From Chloroflexota bacterium (lineage in GTDB: Bacteria; Chloroflexota; Dehalococcoidia; JACPQD01), in contig JACPQD010000021.1 of the NCBI GenBank assembly GCA_016190665.1, positions 186,001-250,000 on the forward strand: a stretch of DNA of 64,000 nucleotides, given 5' to 3'. Every line of letters starts with the position of its first letter. Position 1 is the stretch's first letter. This document shows, piece after piece, positions 8,411 through 16,375 of this stretch. Both the position numbers and the translations under genes were made by a program. Below the pieces are notes generated by a model. That model had not been told where the DNA came from. It saw only the letters and a program-made list of their open reading frames with translations, and did no database searches.

Positions 8411-8711
8411 TGGCTATTCCTCCTCGCGGCCTCAGTGCTATACAGAACCGGCATTCCCCATTAGCATACGCCATGCGCCCCGGGAAGACAAGTGCGGCGC
8501 ATCGGACGCCAGCCTCCCACCCGGAGTTCCCTGCTCTCTCATAATTGTAGCAACCTGCAGCGGAAAAGTCACAAAATGGTTGGGACAAATTCACATGATT
8601 ATGCCGTCTGACTTCGATAGGAGATGACAACTTCAGGACGGGTGCGACGAGGGAGAAAAGGGGATCCGCTTTTTGGCCTGAAGAAGGGAGAAAATACAGA
8701 GGCCGGGGGAA
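8411..8711. other. Intergenic region, no gene seen
   Basis: About 300 bp between two minus-strand genes. No open frame with coding character was found. It must hold the promoter of the lit operon; TTGTGA/TACAAT-like boxes near 8540-8575 on the minus strand have a long 19-base spacer and are weak. Confidence 0.4.
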
Positions 8712-9191
8712 TTAGGGATTCAGTTGGAATACTTTCACATTGTTCGCCAGATTCGCTTCGCTAAGCGACGGTTTGACGTCGATCTCCAGCAGGTATCCCT
8801 GGCTGGCTGGTATAGATGAGAAGGGCCCAAAGCGCACCACTTCGCTCTGCCCAGGAGAAAGCTCGCTGATTGAGGAAACGCCATGCAGCAGGACCCTGTC
8901 CCGAGCGCCGCTGTACAGCGAGGCCTCCACTACAATCCCGGTCTCCCTGATGTTTCCCTTGTTTTCCACTACTGCGAGCAGGGAAACCGAGCCGCCAGGC
9001 ACAGATACCCTCGATACCCAAGCCGGATCGGTGTCGACAGCGGTGATGGCTAAATCATGCCGTTCCCTGGAGCCACTGATAGTGACCTCCCGGGCGTCGT
9101 CTACCGGGTACATCTCAGCGACGTAGCCGCACCCTATACTGATCGTTGCCACGAGAACGCCGAGTAGGACTAAGTGATAATAATTACGCAC
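8712..9191 (-). CDS. Small lipoprotein with CARDB-like domain
   Basis: 159 residues starting at GTG 9191. Signal: VRNYYHLVLLGVLVATISIGC, split here only by its lipobox Cys near residue 20. The rest is a beta-sandwich-like domain (DLAITAVDTDP, SVSLLAVVENKGN, SEANLANNVKVFQL) typical of CARDB adhesion-related modules. An upstream start is possible in frame but would bury the signal peptide, so GTG is chosen. It diverges from mazG across a 93-bp gap. Role outside the cell is unknown. Confidence 0.65.
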   Translation of the reverse strand: MRNYYHLVLLGVLVATISIGCGYVAEMYPVDDAREVTISGSRERHDLAITAVDTDPAWVSRVSVPGGSVSLLAVVENKGNIRETGIVVEASLYSGARDRVLLHGVSSISELSPGQSEVVRFGPFSSIPASQGYLLEIDVKPSLSEANLANNVKVFQLNP

Positions 9192-9220
9192 CCCTACATA
9201 ATAAACGCAAATTCCCTCGC

Positions 9221-9250
9221 TTGTCAAGGGGGTATCGGCGGACCTATAAT
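9221..9250 (+). promoter_or_regulatory. Sigma-70-type promoter of mazG
   Basis: TTGTCA (9221-9226) and TATAAT (9245-9250) with an 18-base spacer, 35 bases before the mazG ATG. Confidence 0.65.
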
Positions 9251-9284
9251 AATCCTCAAATTCCGTTTCTGGGAGAATGTCAGT

Positions 9285-10067
9285 ATGTCCACTGGTAGGG
9301 ACCTGCGCAGCTTCGATGAATTCCGCCGCATAATATCCGCGCTCCGTGGCCCTGACGGCTGTCCCTGGGACAAGGAACAGACCCACGAATCTCTGAAGAG
9401 ATTCCTCCTGGAGGAATGTTACGAGACGTTAGAGGCGCTGGATGAAGGCGCGCCTGCCCGGCTCTGCGAGGAGCTCGGCGACGTGCTTTTGCAGATACTG
9501 CTTCATGCTCAGATTGCCGCCGAGGCCGGCGAGTTCTCCATGGACGATGTTATTGAGGGCATCGCCCTGAAGCTAATACGCCGGCACCCTCATGTTTTCG
9601 GTGATGTCAAAGTTGGGAGCGCGGCTGACGTTGTCCAAAACTGGGAAGCTTTGAAGAGACACGAGCGAGGGGAAGGCGAATCGTTGCTGGCTAGCGTCCC
9701 CCCGTCGATGCCCGCGCTGGCCTATAGTCAGGCCATCCAACGACGCGCTGCCCAGGCCGGCTTTGACTGGAAAGATATATCAGGCGTGCTCGATAAGGTT
9801 AAAGAGGAGCTGGAAGAGCTGAAGGCGGCGACGGACGAGAAGAAGCGTCTCCACGAGTTTGGCGACGTCCTCTTCGCCGTCGTCAACGCTGGGCGGTGGC
9901 TGGGTGTGGACTGCGAGGAGGCGCTCCGGCTCTCCAATGCACGCTTCTACCACCGCTTCCGCTATATCGAGGAAGCCGCAGCCGCGCGGGGCGTTTCCGT
10001 CCGCGACCTATCTTTCGAAGATTTGAACACGCTGTGGGAGGAAGCTAAGACCGAACTCCGGTCGTAG
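9285..10067 (+). CDS. mazG: Nucleoside triphosphate pyrophosphohydrolase MazG
   Basis: 260 residues, the usual length of two-domain MazG. The N-terminal domain has CPWDKEQTHESLKRFLLEE, the metal-binding EECYETLEAL and EELGDVLLQ; the second domain repeats the pattern (KVKEELEELKAA, EFGDVLFAVVN). It hydrolyses NTPs to NMP and pyrophosphate, acting as a house-cleaning enzyme and moderating ppGpp in some bacteria. ATG 9285 has GGGAGA eight bases upstream. Confidence 0.93.
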   Translation: MSTGRDLRSFDEFRRIISALRGPDGCPWDKEQTHESLKRFLLEECYETLEALDEGAPARLCEELGDVLLQILLHAQIAAEAGEFSMDDVIEGIALKLIRRHPHVFGDVKVGSAADVVQNWEALKRHERGEGESLLASVPPSMPALAYSQAIQRRAAQAGFDWKDISGVLDKVKEELEELKAATDEKKRLHEFGDVLFAVVNAGRWLGVDCEEALRLSNARFYHRFRYIEEAAAARGVSVRDLSFEDLNTLWEEAKTELRS

Positions 10068-10434
10068 CCTGCGCGTCCGGTTCCGGCCAACTCATCGACG
10101 CAGAAGCTCGAGCCACGCACGAGGAAAAGACTCTCCACGCCTCTTCGGCTGCCCCTGACCCCTGACTCTTGGCCCCCATCTTCGCTAGCGGGTACTTTGT
10201 GAGGATGCGCACATCCCACCCACTCCGTTTGCCTTCGACTCCTCCGTTGAATACAGACCAGGCCAAGCTTAGAATGAGGATTGTCCAGGGTTAGCTGCAA
10301 TGTAACAGTCTGTCACCTGCTGCGTTTAATGGTGTGAATGCCCGTACGGTATCCACCTGGATGGGGATGGGTCGGCGTAGGTGGACCACGGCTGATGTCC
10401 GCGCAAACCATCTAAATCGAAAGGAGTAAATCCC
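10068..10434. other. Intergenic region, no gene seen
   Basis: 367 bp between mazG and a secreted repeat protein. No coding frame, tRNA or clear hairpin terminator was found. AAAGGAG near the 3' end is the ribosome-binding site of the next gene. Confidence 0.4.
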
Positions 10435-11778
10435 ATGATGTATCTGACAAGGTGTTTCCTTGCACTCGTAATGTTGGTGAGCTTGGCGACCGCGCCGGTC
10501 TCAGTCAGCGCCGCCTCCGGTGATGTTCCAACGGCGGCTCGCTCAGCAGAACAGCAAGTGGAGCCGACCCCAACCCCTACCGCGACTTCTACCCCTGAGC
10601 CAACTGCCACTTCCGCCGTTACGGCGACCGCCACCCTCGTGCCGACCGCCACCGCCACGGCCACATCAGCGCCCACCGAGACGCCGGCGCCGACCGCCAC
10701 CGCTACGGCCACATCAGCGCCCACCGAGACGCCTGCGCCGACCGCCACCGCTACGGCGACACCAGCGCCCACCGAGACGCCCCTGCCTACAGCCACGGCT
10801 GCGCCAACCGAGACGCCAACCCCAGTGCCCAGTGAATCGCCAGCGCCTTCCCCAACGGCTACCCTGACGCCCACAGCCACTCCCGCGACCGACCTTGAGC
10901 GGTTGGAAGAGCGTATCGAGAGGCTGCAGGCGAAAGTATGGGGCTTGTACCTCCTGGGACAGATCCGAAACCACGGACTGAAGCAATCCCTGTTGAGCAA
11001 GCTTCACGCGGCAGAAGAGGCTATCGAGGATGGGAACACTCGTGCGGCTCGCGGACAGATCAGGGCCTTCATCAACCATGTGGGAGCTCAGTTGGCCAAA
11101 GGCATCAGCATTCTGGCTGGTGATGCTCTAATCTCCGATGCGTTGGCCATACTCGCGCTCTTGCCCGCCGAGCTAGCAGCCGAACCCACCCCGGCGGTTA
11201 CACCCGTGGAAGGCACGCCAACCATTCCACCGCCACCCGTGCCTTTCACTCCGACACCTGTCGCCTCGAACTCCACGGAGATTCGCGTGGTGGCGGGCTG
11301 GAATCTGATCTCGGCGCCTTTCGCGCTGCTGGATGCCTCGGTTACCTCTGTGTTCGCGGGCGCGTCAGCCATCGTCCAGGTGAGCATCTACTCAGATGGC
11401 GCCTGGGTCACCGCCAATCGTACCGAGAGTGGATGGAGCGGCGCACTGGCCCAGATCGTCGATGGCAAGGGCTACTACGTCTACGCCACGTCGGCGACCA
11501 CGCTGACACTGCAGCCGAAACCTCTAGACCCGCTGTCATTGCCTCCGTCCTACTCTCTGCCCGCCGGGTGGAGCATGATAGGCTTCACTGCCTCGGCGGC
11601 CTCGATGTCGGTGGACACATACCTTTTGAGCCTAAAGGGCAAGTGGGTGTCTCTCTTCCGTTACGACCCGGGCAAAGGATGGCAGATAGCGAGGCCGGGG
11701 GGCGGAGGGATGAGAAAGGTAGAGATCGGAAGAGGCTACTGGATTTATCTCAGCGAGGCAGGTACTCTCGTACCGTAG
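10435..11778 (+). CDS. Secreted Thr/Pro-rich surface protein
   Basis: 447 residues. A signal peptide ends near ATAPVSVSAAS (residue 27). Residues about 43-150 are a Thr/Pro/Ala linker of TPTPTAT and TETPAPTAT units, typical of Chloroflexota surface proteins and possibly glycosylated. A helical FIMAH-like segment (LHAAEEAIEDGNTRAARGQI) follows at about 190-230. After a second Pro-rich linker the C-terminus holds two related beta repeats: GWNLISAPF with KGYYVYATSATTL and GWSMIGFTA with RGYWIYLSEAGTL. It probably attaches to or decorates the envelope. RBS AAAGGAG; strong terminator after the stop. Confidence 0.75.
   Translation: MMYLTRCFLALVMLVSLATAPVSVSAASGDVPTAARSAEQQVEPTPTPTATSTPEPTATSAVTATATLVPTATATATSAPTETPAPTATATATSAPTETPAPTATATATPAPTETPLPTATAAPTETPTPVPSESPAPSPTATLTPTATPATDLERLEERIERLQAKVWGLYLLGQIRNHGLKQSLLSKLHAAEEAIEDGNTRAARGQIRAFINHVGAQLAKGISILAGDALISDALAILALLPAELAAEPTPAVTPVEGTPTIPPPPVPFTPTPVASNSTEIRVVAGWNLISAPFALLDASVTSVFAGASAIVQVSIYSDGAWVTANRTESGWSGALAQIVDGKGYYVYATSATTLTLQPKPLDPLSLPPSYSLPAGWSMIGFTASAASMSVDTYLLSLKGKWVSLFRYDPGKGWQIARPGGGGMRKVEIGRGYWIYLSEAGTLVP
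10641..10784 (+). repeat. Three 48-bp tandem repeats inside the Thr/Pro linker
   Basis: Near-identical 48-bp units begin at 10641, 10689 and 10737, each starting GCCGACCGCCACCGC and each encoding 16 residues. Such repeats change copy number readily by slippage. Confidence 0.85.
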
Positions 11779-11791
11779 GTCCGCGCGCATG

Positions 11792-11830
11792 AAGTCAAAG
11801 GCCTTCCGCCCTACGGAAGGCCTTTGACTT
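11792..11830 (+). terminator. Strong hairpin terminator
   Basis: A perfect 17-bp stem (11792-11808 with 11814-11830) and a five-base loop, 14 bases after the stop codon. A run of A on the 5' side and T inside the 3' arm is present, but no long T tract follows. Confidence 0.75.
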
Positions 11831-12112
11831 GCTCAATACTGAATGGCCTCTGAAGCCTTGTCCGTGACCCAATCGCGAGTAGTGCAGGGGTCCCGACGCG
11901 TCGCGATCCCGATGAAATCGGGGCTTGTCCCCTTGGGGAGTGGCGGCAGGGGACAAGCCACCTGCCCTCCTTTCGATGTCCCTTCTTGTATCCGGCCGCG
12001 CCTCACTGCCTAGTGGAGCTCGGAATGACAGAAGAGGGGGGCTTCGGCTTTGTTATTGCGTGTGACCCATGCACTATCGGCCCATGAGGATTTCAGGCCC
12101 GTGGGGGAATTG
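11831..12112. other. Intergenic region with structured repeats, no gene
   Basis: No credible coding frame. It holds a perfect 12-bp inverted repeat (11922-11933 with 11948-11959, 14-base loop) and a CCCGAT-GAA-ATCGGG hairpin just before it. These look like dispersed repeat-type sequences, not regulatory sites of a specific gene. Confidence 0.5.
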
Positions 12113-12151
12113 TGGTCGGGGCGAGTGGACTCGAACCGCCGGCTTCAGCGC
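12113..12151 (-). pseudogene. 3' fragment of tRNA-Pro, possible att site
   Basis: On the minus strand this matches the T-arm, acceptor 3' strand and discriminator of the intact tRNA-Pro at 13251-13325 with few mismatches over about 35 bases, and it is followed by an encoded CCA (12115-12113). The anticodon arm and 5' half are absent. A lone tRNA 3' end is the usual footprint of integrase-mediated insertion or excision at a tRNA gene. No integrase is visible nearby. Confidence 0.7.
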
Positions 12152-12183
12152 TCAGAACATCCTTGGTGGACTTGGAGGATGGG

Positions 12184-12489
12184 CTACGGCTTGAAGCCTT
12201 CTTTGAGCACGTGGGGCAAGACGATCAGATAGAAGACGAGCGTGTAAGGAATATGAAAGTAGCGCCAGTTGCGACGTAGAATCGGAGTTTTCGCCACGTA
12301 CTTGCCCACCAAGCCGCTTAACACCACGCTGGACAGCATCAAGGTGCTCACCCAGGTCATCGACCATTTGATACTATGTAGCTTGGGGAGCACGTGCAGC
12401 AAGACCACAGCCAGCGCAAGCAGGCTAATGTAGCAGTGGATGTCCAGAAAGAGCTTCGCGCGACTGATTCGAGACTTCCAAGCCGTCAT
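12184..12489 (-). CDS. Small heme b-type membrane protein (ferric reductase-like)
   Basis: 101 residues with three membrane helices. His18 and His32 lie 13 residues apart in the first helix region, and His79 and His93 lie 13 apart in the last, the spacing used for two stacked bis-His hemes in ferric reductase/NOX-type domains. It is far shorter than a full ferric reductase domain, so it may be a minimal heme shuttle across the membrane. The stop of the upstream partner overlaps its start by four bases. Function is inferred only from the His pattern. Confidence 0.6.
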   Translation of the reverse strand: MTAWKSRISRAKLFLDIHCYISLLALAVVLLHVLPKLHSIKWSMTWVSTLMLSSVVLSGLVGKYVAKTPILRRNWRYFHIPYTLVFYLIVLPHVLKEGFKP

Positions 12490-13217
12490 CTGCCGCCCCT
12501 ACGGCGCAGGAATCGCAGGCGTTTGAGAGGCCAGTAGAGGATGGACAGGAGCAGCAAAGCGTATGTCAGCCAGCCGCTCCAAGGCATCTGCTTCTCATCG
12601 AAGAGCCCTCCCTCTGCCTTCGCTTTCTTATCTGTAGGAGGCTTCTTGGCCGCAACGGCCCGCTTCTCAGCGGCAATCTTGACCTGGGCTACCTCACGCC
12701 CATCATACGTCAAGGCTACCTCGCGGTCCTTGCCCCCCTTGCCTGTAGCAAAGATTCTCCCTACGCCGAGCTCACTGATTATCCCGGGCAAAAGCCTTCG
12801 CACCTCGTCTTCAGAAAGGGGCGGCGCATCGTTCGGTGAGGGCTTCCCACTGGAAAATGGGACGCCGACGCCGCTCAATTTCAGCTTGAACACCTCACCG
12901 CCAGAGGCGTTGACTATGCTGGCCTCGTGGGTAATACTCTCTTGTCGGCCCTTCTGGACCAAAGTGCCGATCCGCCAGTTCGTTCGGTCAGCATCGACGA
13001 GTGCCTTTACTGCTGATAGCGATGCCTCGTTGGCCACTGCCTGCTTCGCCGGCGGCTGTTTGACCGCCTTCTCCCGGTTGCCTGCTTCCAGGAAACGAAA
13101 CAGCTTGGCGTACTCTTTCCCGCCCAGCCATAACGTCGGCAGGGCCACAGCCAGAAGGAGACCATAAGCGATAATGCGGCCCCGTGTCCAGTGTCGGGGC
13201 TTCCCCCCAATCTTCAA
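12486..13217 (-). CDS. Membrane-anchored protein of unknown function, partner of heme protein
   Basis: 243 residues. An N-terminal helix (IIAYGLLLAVALPTLWLGG), an extracytoplasmic region of about 170 residues and a second helix near the C-terminus (GWLTYALLLLSILYWPL) followed by an Arg-rich tail. The middle holds two similar beta-rich stretches (HEASIVNASGGEVFKLKLSG and REVALTYDGREVAQVKIA) suggestive of PepSY-like folds, but I do not claim that family. It overlaps the heme membrane gene by four bases, so the two proteins probably work together. The pair lies between the tRNA-Pro fragment and tRNA-Pro. Confidence 0.6.
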   Translation of the reverse strand: MKIGGKPRHWTRGRIIAYGLLLAVALPTLWLGGKEYAKLFRFLEAGNREKAVKQPPAKQAVANEASLSAVKALVDADRTNWRIGTLVQKGRQESITHEASIVNASGGEVFKLKLSGVGVPFSSGKPSPNDAPPLSEDEVRRLLPGIISELGVGRIFATGKGGKDREVALTYDGREVAQVKIAAEKRAVAAKKPPTDKKAKAEGGLFDEKQMPWSGWLTYALLLLSILYWPLKRLRFLRRRGGR

Positions 13218-13250
13218 TATCTACCTCAGCAAGACCGAGGGAAACAAGAG

Positions 13251-13325
13251 TCGGGGCGAGTGGACTTGAACCACCGACCTCAGCGTCCCGAACGCTGCGC
13301 GCTAACCAAACTGCGCTACGCCCCG
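13251..13325 (-). tRNA. tRNA-Pro (anticodon CGG)
   Basis: Minus strand. Acceptor CGGGGCG pairs with CGCCCCG, then discriminator A; U8-A9 are present; the D arm is GCGC..GCGC; the anticodon stem CAGCG/CGCTG closes a seven-base loop TTCGGGA giving CGG; the T arm has TTCAAGT in the loop. C1-G72 is typical for tRNA-Pro. CCA is not encoded. Confidence 0.95.
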
Positions 13326-13404
13326 ATAGCAGGATGCACAGCAACAAGGCCGAGGATCGTCTTGGGCCCCCGGCCCTCTGGCGCTACTGGGACCACCGGT
13401 GCGG

Positions 13405-14871
13405 CTACTGCTGCACGCCGTTGTTCCCAATAGCCCGGTCGACCGAGTTGTCCATTGTGTCTTCCTGGTTGACTACCACGGCTATCGGCTGATCGGAAGT
13501 GACGGTCGCCGAGCCATAAAACCCCATGGGCAGCGCCAGACCACCGTTGAGGGCCGGGTCGTCCGACCGCACATCGAAGGTCATAGCAGTCGCGATAGTC
13601 GCCCTGGCTGTGTACTCCTTCCCGGTGTACTGGTCTTTGGCCAATATGGTAACGTTCGCCGACGCGCCGGTCGGGCTCATGTTCTTCACCTGGACTACGC
13701 ATCCCCAGGGGTTCTGACGGTACAACAACGGTAGTAGCGACTTGGTCGAGGTGTTCTGCGCCACACCCTTGTAGTTCATCGCCTTAAAGATCTTATCCAG
13801 CGGTTGGCCGGGGAAATTCAACATCTCGTTGACCACCGCCACCACGGGCTGCGTCGATGTAATCACACCGGAGCCGCGAAACCCCGTCGGAACGTTCAAT
13901 CCCCCGGTTGTGGCATCGGAGGCGCCGCGAAAGTCGAAAGACTTGGAAGTGGTGACAACCTGGGCGGTTGAGAACTTCTGCCCCGTCTTCTGATCCGTAA
14001 CCTCGATGGTCACCGTCGCCGGCTTACTGGGGTCAACATTCTGTACCTGAATGGCCGTGTTCCAGTACTGACTCTTGAAGAGCAGTGGCAAATGGACCGT
14101 CGTGCCCGGCTCGGTGTTCTTATTGAATCCCGGATAAGTAATGAGCACCTCAGCATTGCTCTGGTTCACCACCGCGGCGACTGCCTGGTCCGAAGTAATG
14201 GACACTGAGCCAAAGAAGAAAGAGCGGGTCGACTGGTTGTAGGTGCGCGAGCCGTGCGCCGGGATCATATCTGTCACCGTATCCACGACCGCTCCCGTCA
14301 CCCCGTCGGCATAGGTCATGGTGATGTTGGCCACCACATCATTGGGATTCTGGACGGTGAAGGCCGTATGCCACAGGTCGGCGCTGCCATAGCCGTAGAT
14401 CAGCGGCAGAAGGACATTCTTGGACACTTCCATCTGTGTGAAGCCGTTGTACCCGTCCGTGGCGTTATTGCTCTGAAAGATATTGCTATTGCCGACGACC
14501 GGCTGATCGGAGATGACTTCCACCGAGCCATTGAAACCCTTGGGCAACTGGGGAGGTGTGGGGTTCGGCCCCCCTCTTGTGTCTCGCAACAGGCTTGAGC
14601 TCGGGGGGATTTGCGCCGTCTCGGAGGCCGCGAGAGTCCCGTCGGCGTTGAAGTACCTGATCTCCACTGAAGCCGTGGCCGAGGAACTGAGGTTCATGAT
14701 TTGGAAACTGGAATCCCTGGTGGGCGCGGCCGCCTGAGCAACAGTACCTCCGTCCGTGGGGTAGGCGCCTGGCGGCAGCGTGGGCTGCGCCATAGCCAGA
14801 GACGTCACGGTCCATAAGCCCAGGCCGACAATGAGAGCAACCGCAGATCCGATGCCGAGCATCCTCTTCAT
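13405..14871 (-). CDS. Secreted protein with four beta-sandwich repeats
   Basis: 488 residues from ATG 14871 (GAGG about eight bases upstream). A signal peptide is present (GIGSAVALIVGLGLWTVTSL, cleavage near AMA-QP). The mature part has four units of about 100-110 residues, each ending in a version of GSVSITSDQAVAAVVNQ (also SVEVISDQPVVGNSN, GSGVITSTQPVVAVVNE, GSATVTSDQPIAVVVNQ). Each unit has an immunoglobulin-like strand pattern. It is likely an extracellular structural or adhesion protein. No enzyme motif was seen, and no anchor at the C-terminus. Confidence 0.75.
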   Translation of the reverse strand: MKRMLGIGSAVALIVGLGLWTVTSLAMAQPTLPPGAYPTDGGTVAQAAAPTRDSSFQIMNLSSSATASVEIRYFNADGTLAASETAQIPPSSSLLRDTRGGPNPTPPQLPKGFNGSVEVISDQPVVGNSNIFQSNNATDGYNGFTQMEVSKNVLLPLIYGYGSADLWHTAFTVQNPNDVVANITMTYADGVTGAVVDTVTDMIPAHGSRTYNQSTRSFFFGSVSITSDQAVAAVVNQSNAEVLITYPGFNKNTEPGTTVHLPLLFKSQYWNTAIQVQNVDPSKPATVTIEVTDQKTGQKFSTAQVVTTSKSFDFRGASDATTGGLNVPTGFRGSGVITSTQPVVAVVNEMLNFPGQPLDKIFKAMNYKGVAQNTSTKSLLPLLYRQNPWGCVVQVKNMSPTGASANVTILAKDQYTGKEYTARATIATAMTFDVRSDDPALNGGLALPMGFYGSATVTSDQPIAVVVNQEDTMDNSVDRAIGNNGVQQ

Positions 14872-14962
14872 CCCTAGTTCCTCCACCTTAGGCTGCGCTG
14901 GTTTCTTTTGGGGCATTATAGCATGTAAGTCGAGCCTTTGCAAACACGCCAGCAACGCGAGC

Positions 14963-16375
14963 CTAATCCGCCCGCGGTTCGCCTTTGCCTCGCGCGAACA
15001 TGCCGATCAGCCAGCAGACCCTGCCTTTGAGCCGCTGCCAGGTCAGCCTCTCCCGTCCTTTCTTGAGGAAGTCGACGACTCTTTGACGAAACCTACGCTT
15101 CTCGTAGACGAAGATGTTCCATCTCATATCTCGACAGAGATCTGCCCTCGAGAGGGCTCCCTCAAGGTCCGCCCGGCGCGTCAGTCCCAGAGAAGTGAAT
15201 CGCCTGTGCCAGAAGTTGCGGTTGGCTATGGTGATATGGGACCGGTCATAGGGATCGATGACGATGAGGTCATCGGTGCAATCTGGTTCGAGATTCAGGC
15301 AAATGGTGAAGAAGAAATATCTCTTCCCGACGCGTTTCATCTCCGCCAGTGCGGAGCCGATCTGGCTCAAGGTCAGGTGCTCCAGTGTGTCTGTTGATAC
15401 CACCAGGTCAAAGCTGTCTTTACCAAAGAGTAGCTTCGTCATACTGCCGGCCCGCAGATAGGGGCGAACTTTGGGGTCCGCCCGTTCGACAGCGTAGCTG
15501 CTTATGTCCTGGCCGCGGGCGTCCACGCCGAGACCCCTCAGCGCCTTGGCCAGGTAGCCTTTCGCGCACCCGCAGTCCAGGGCGCTTCCCGGCTTGAAGC
15601 TGCGCTGGAGTAGCTGGGCCAAAGGGGGGAATATTCCCGCCATCCCCTCTTCCGTGTACCCTCGGTACGCGGATTTTGTCCCGGCGCCATCGAAGTACTC
15701 TTCGTCGAAGAATCCCCCCGATATCCCTTCACGCCTGTACGCCGCCAGAGACGGCTGTTCTCTTGCCTTCAGGCAGAAGAACCTGTTGTCCCACTTCATG
15801 GCTACCGACTTTGCGTGGTTGTTGAGGCAGGCCGACCGGACTTCGTCGACGCGTAGCCGGGGGTAGGTCGCCATCAGCTCCTCCCACCAGCGCCGCCCTT
15901 TGAGGTTCACGTGTCCCCCATCCTTGTCCTCCATTTCTCCCGTGAGCCCAACAAGCGCACATACCTTCCCCCGCGAAACGCGGGCGAGCTCCGACAGGGC
16001 TGCGCTGGCTTCCTCCTCGTACACGTGCTCCAGGCATTCGCTGCTGAATACCAGGTCGAAGGAATCATCGCCGAAGGGCAAAGCGACAAGATTGCCGATG
16101 CAAAGATAGGGCACCGCTTCACGGGGCGCCTGGCCTATGGCGAAAGGGCTTATGTCGACGCCCCAGGCCTCGACACCGCGCTGCCTCAGGCACGCGACCA
16201 AATAGCCGTAGGCACAGCCCACATCCAGTACTCGTCTCAAGGGACCATAGGCCTCAAGGACCATGTCAGCCAGGGCGCGCATCACGCCAGAGCACAGGCT
16301 ATAGTCCTCATAGGCGCTCTTAGTACCACCGACGAAGTAGTCCTGGTCGTAGAAGTCGGCGCCTATCCGCTCCAT
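14963..16375 (-). CDS. Tandem SAM-dependent methyltransferase, two domains
   Basis: 470 residues holding two class I methyltransferase domains. Domain one (about 1-215) has RVLDVGCAYGYLVACL and FDLVFSSECLEHV; domain two (about 225-400) has SALDCGCAKGYLAKAL and FDLVVSTDTLEHL. Both open with a similar DFYDQDYF / FFDEEYFDGAGTKSAY motif, so the protein arose by internal duplication. In an exopolysaccharide operon it probably methylates sugars of the polymer. ATG 16375 overlaps the upstream glycosyltransferase by 13 bases. Two different methyl acceptors are possible; substrate unknown. Confidence 0.8.
   Translation of the reverse strand: MERIGADFYDQDYFVGGTKSAYEDYSLCSGVMRALADMVLEAYGPLRRVLDVGCAYGYLVACLRQRGVEAWGVDISPFAIGQAPREAVPYLCIGNLVALPFGDDSFDLVFSSECLEHVYEEEASAALSELARVSRGKVCALVGLTGEMEDKDGGHVNLKGRRWWEELMATYPRLRVDEVRSACLNNHAKSVAMKWDNRFFCLKAREQPSLAAYRREGISGGFFDEEYFDGAGTKSAYRGYTEEGMAGIFPPLAQLLQRSFKPGSALDCGCAKGYLAKALRGLGVDARGQDISSYAVERADPKVRPYLRAGSMTKLLFGKDSFDLVVSTDTLEHLTLSQIGSALAEMKRVGKRYFFFTICLNLEPDCTDDLIVIDPYDRSHITIANRNFWHRRFTSLGLTRRADLEGALSRADLCRDMRWNIFVYEKRRFRQRVVDFLKKGRERLTWQRLKGRVCWLIGMFARGKGEPRAD

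Noticed and set aside
10300..10434. Riboswitch ahead of the Thr/Pro-rich protein (GCAAACC and GC-rich stems)
   Set aside because: The conserved core of c-di-GMP or other known riboswitch classes could not be fitted.
10435..10900. Long minus-strand and other-frame ORFs across the Thr/Pro repeats
   Set aside because: They are by-products of the GC-rich repeat; the plus-strand frame has a signal peptide and a ribosome-binding site.
12113..12184. A second complete tRNA gene
   Set aside because: No 5' acceptor strand, D arm or anticodon stem can be formed; only the 3' third matches tRNA-Pro.
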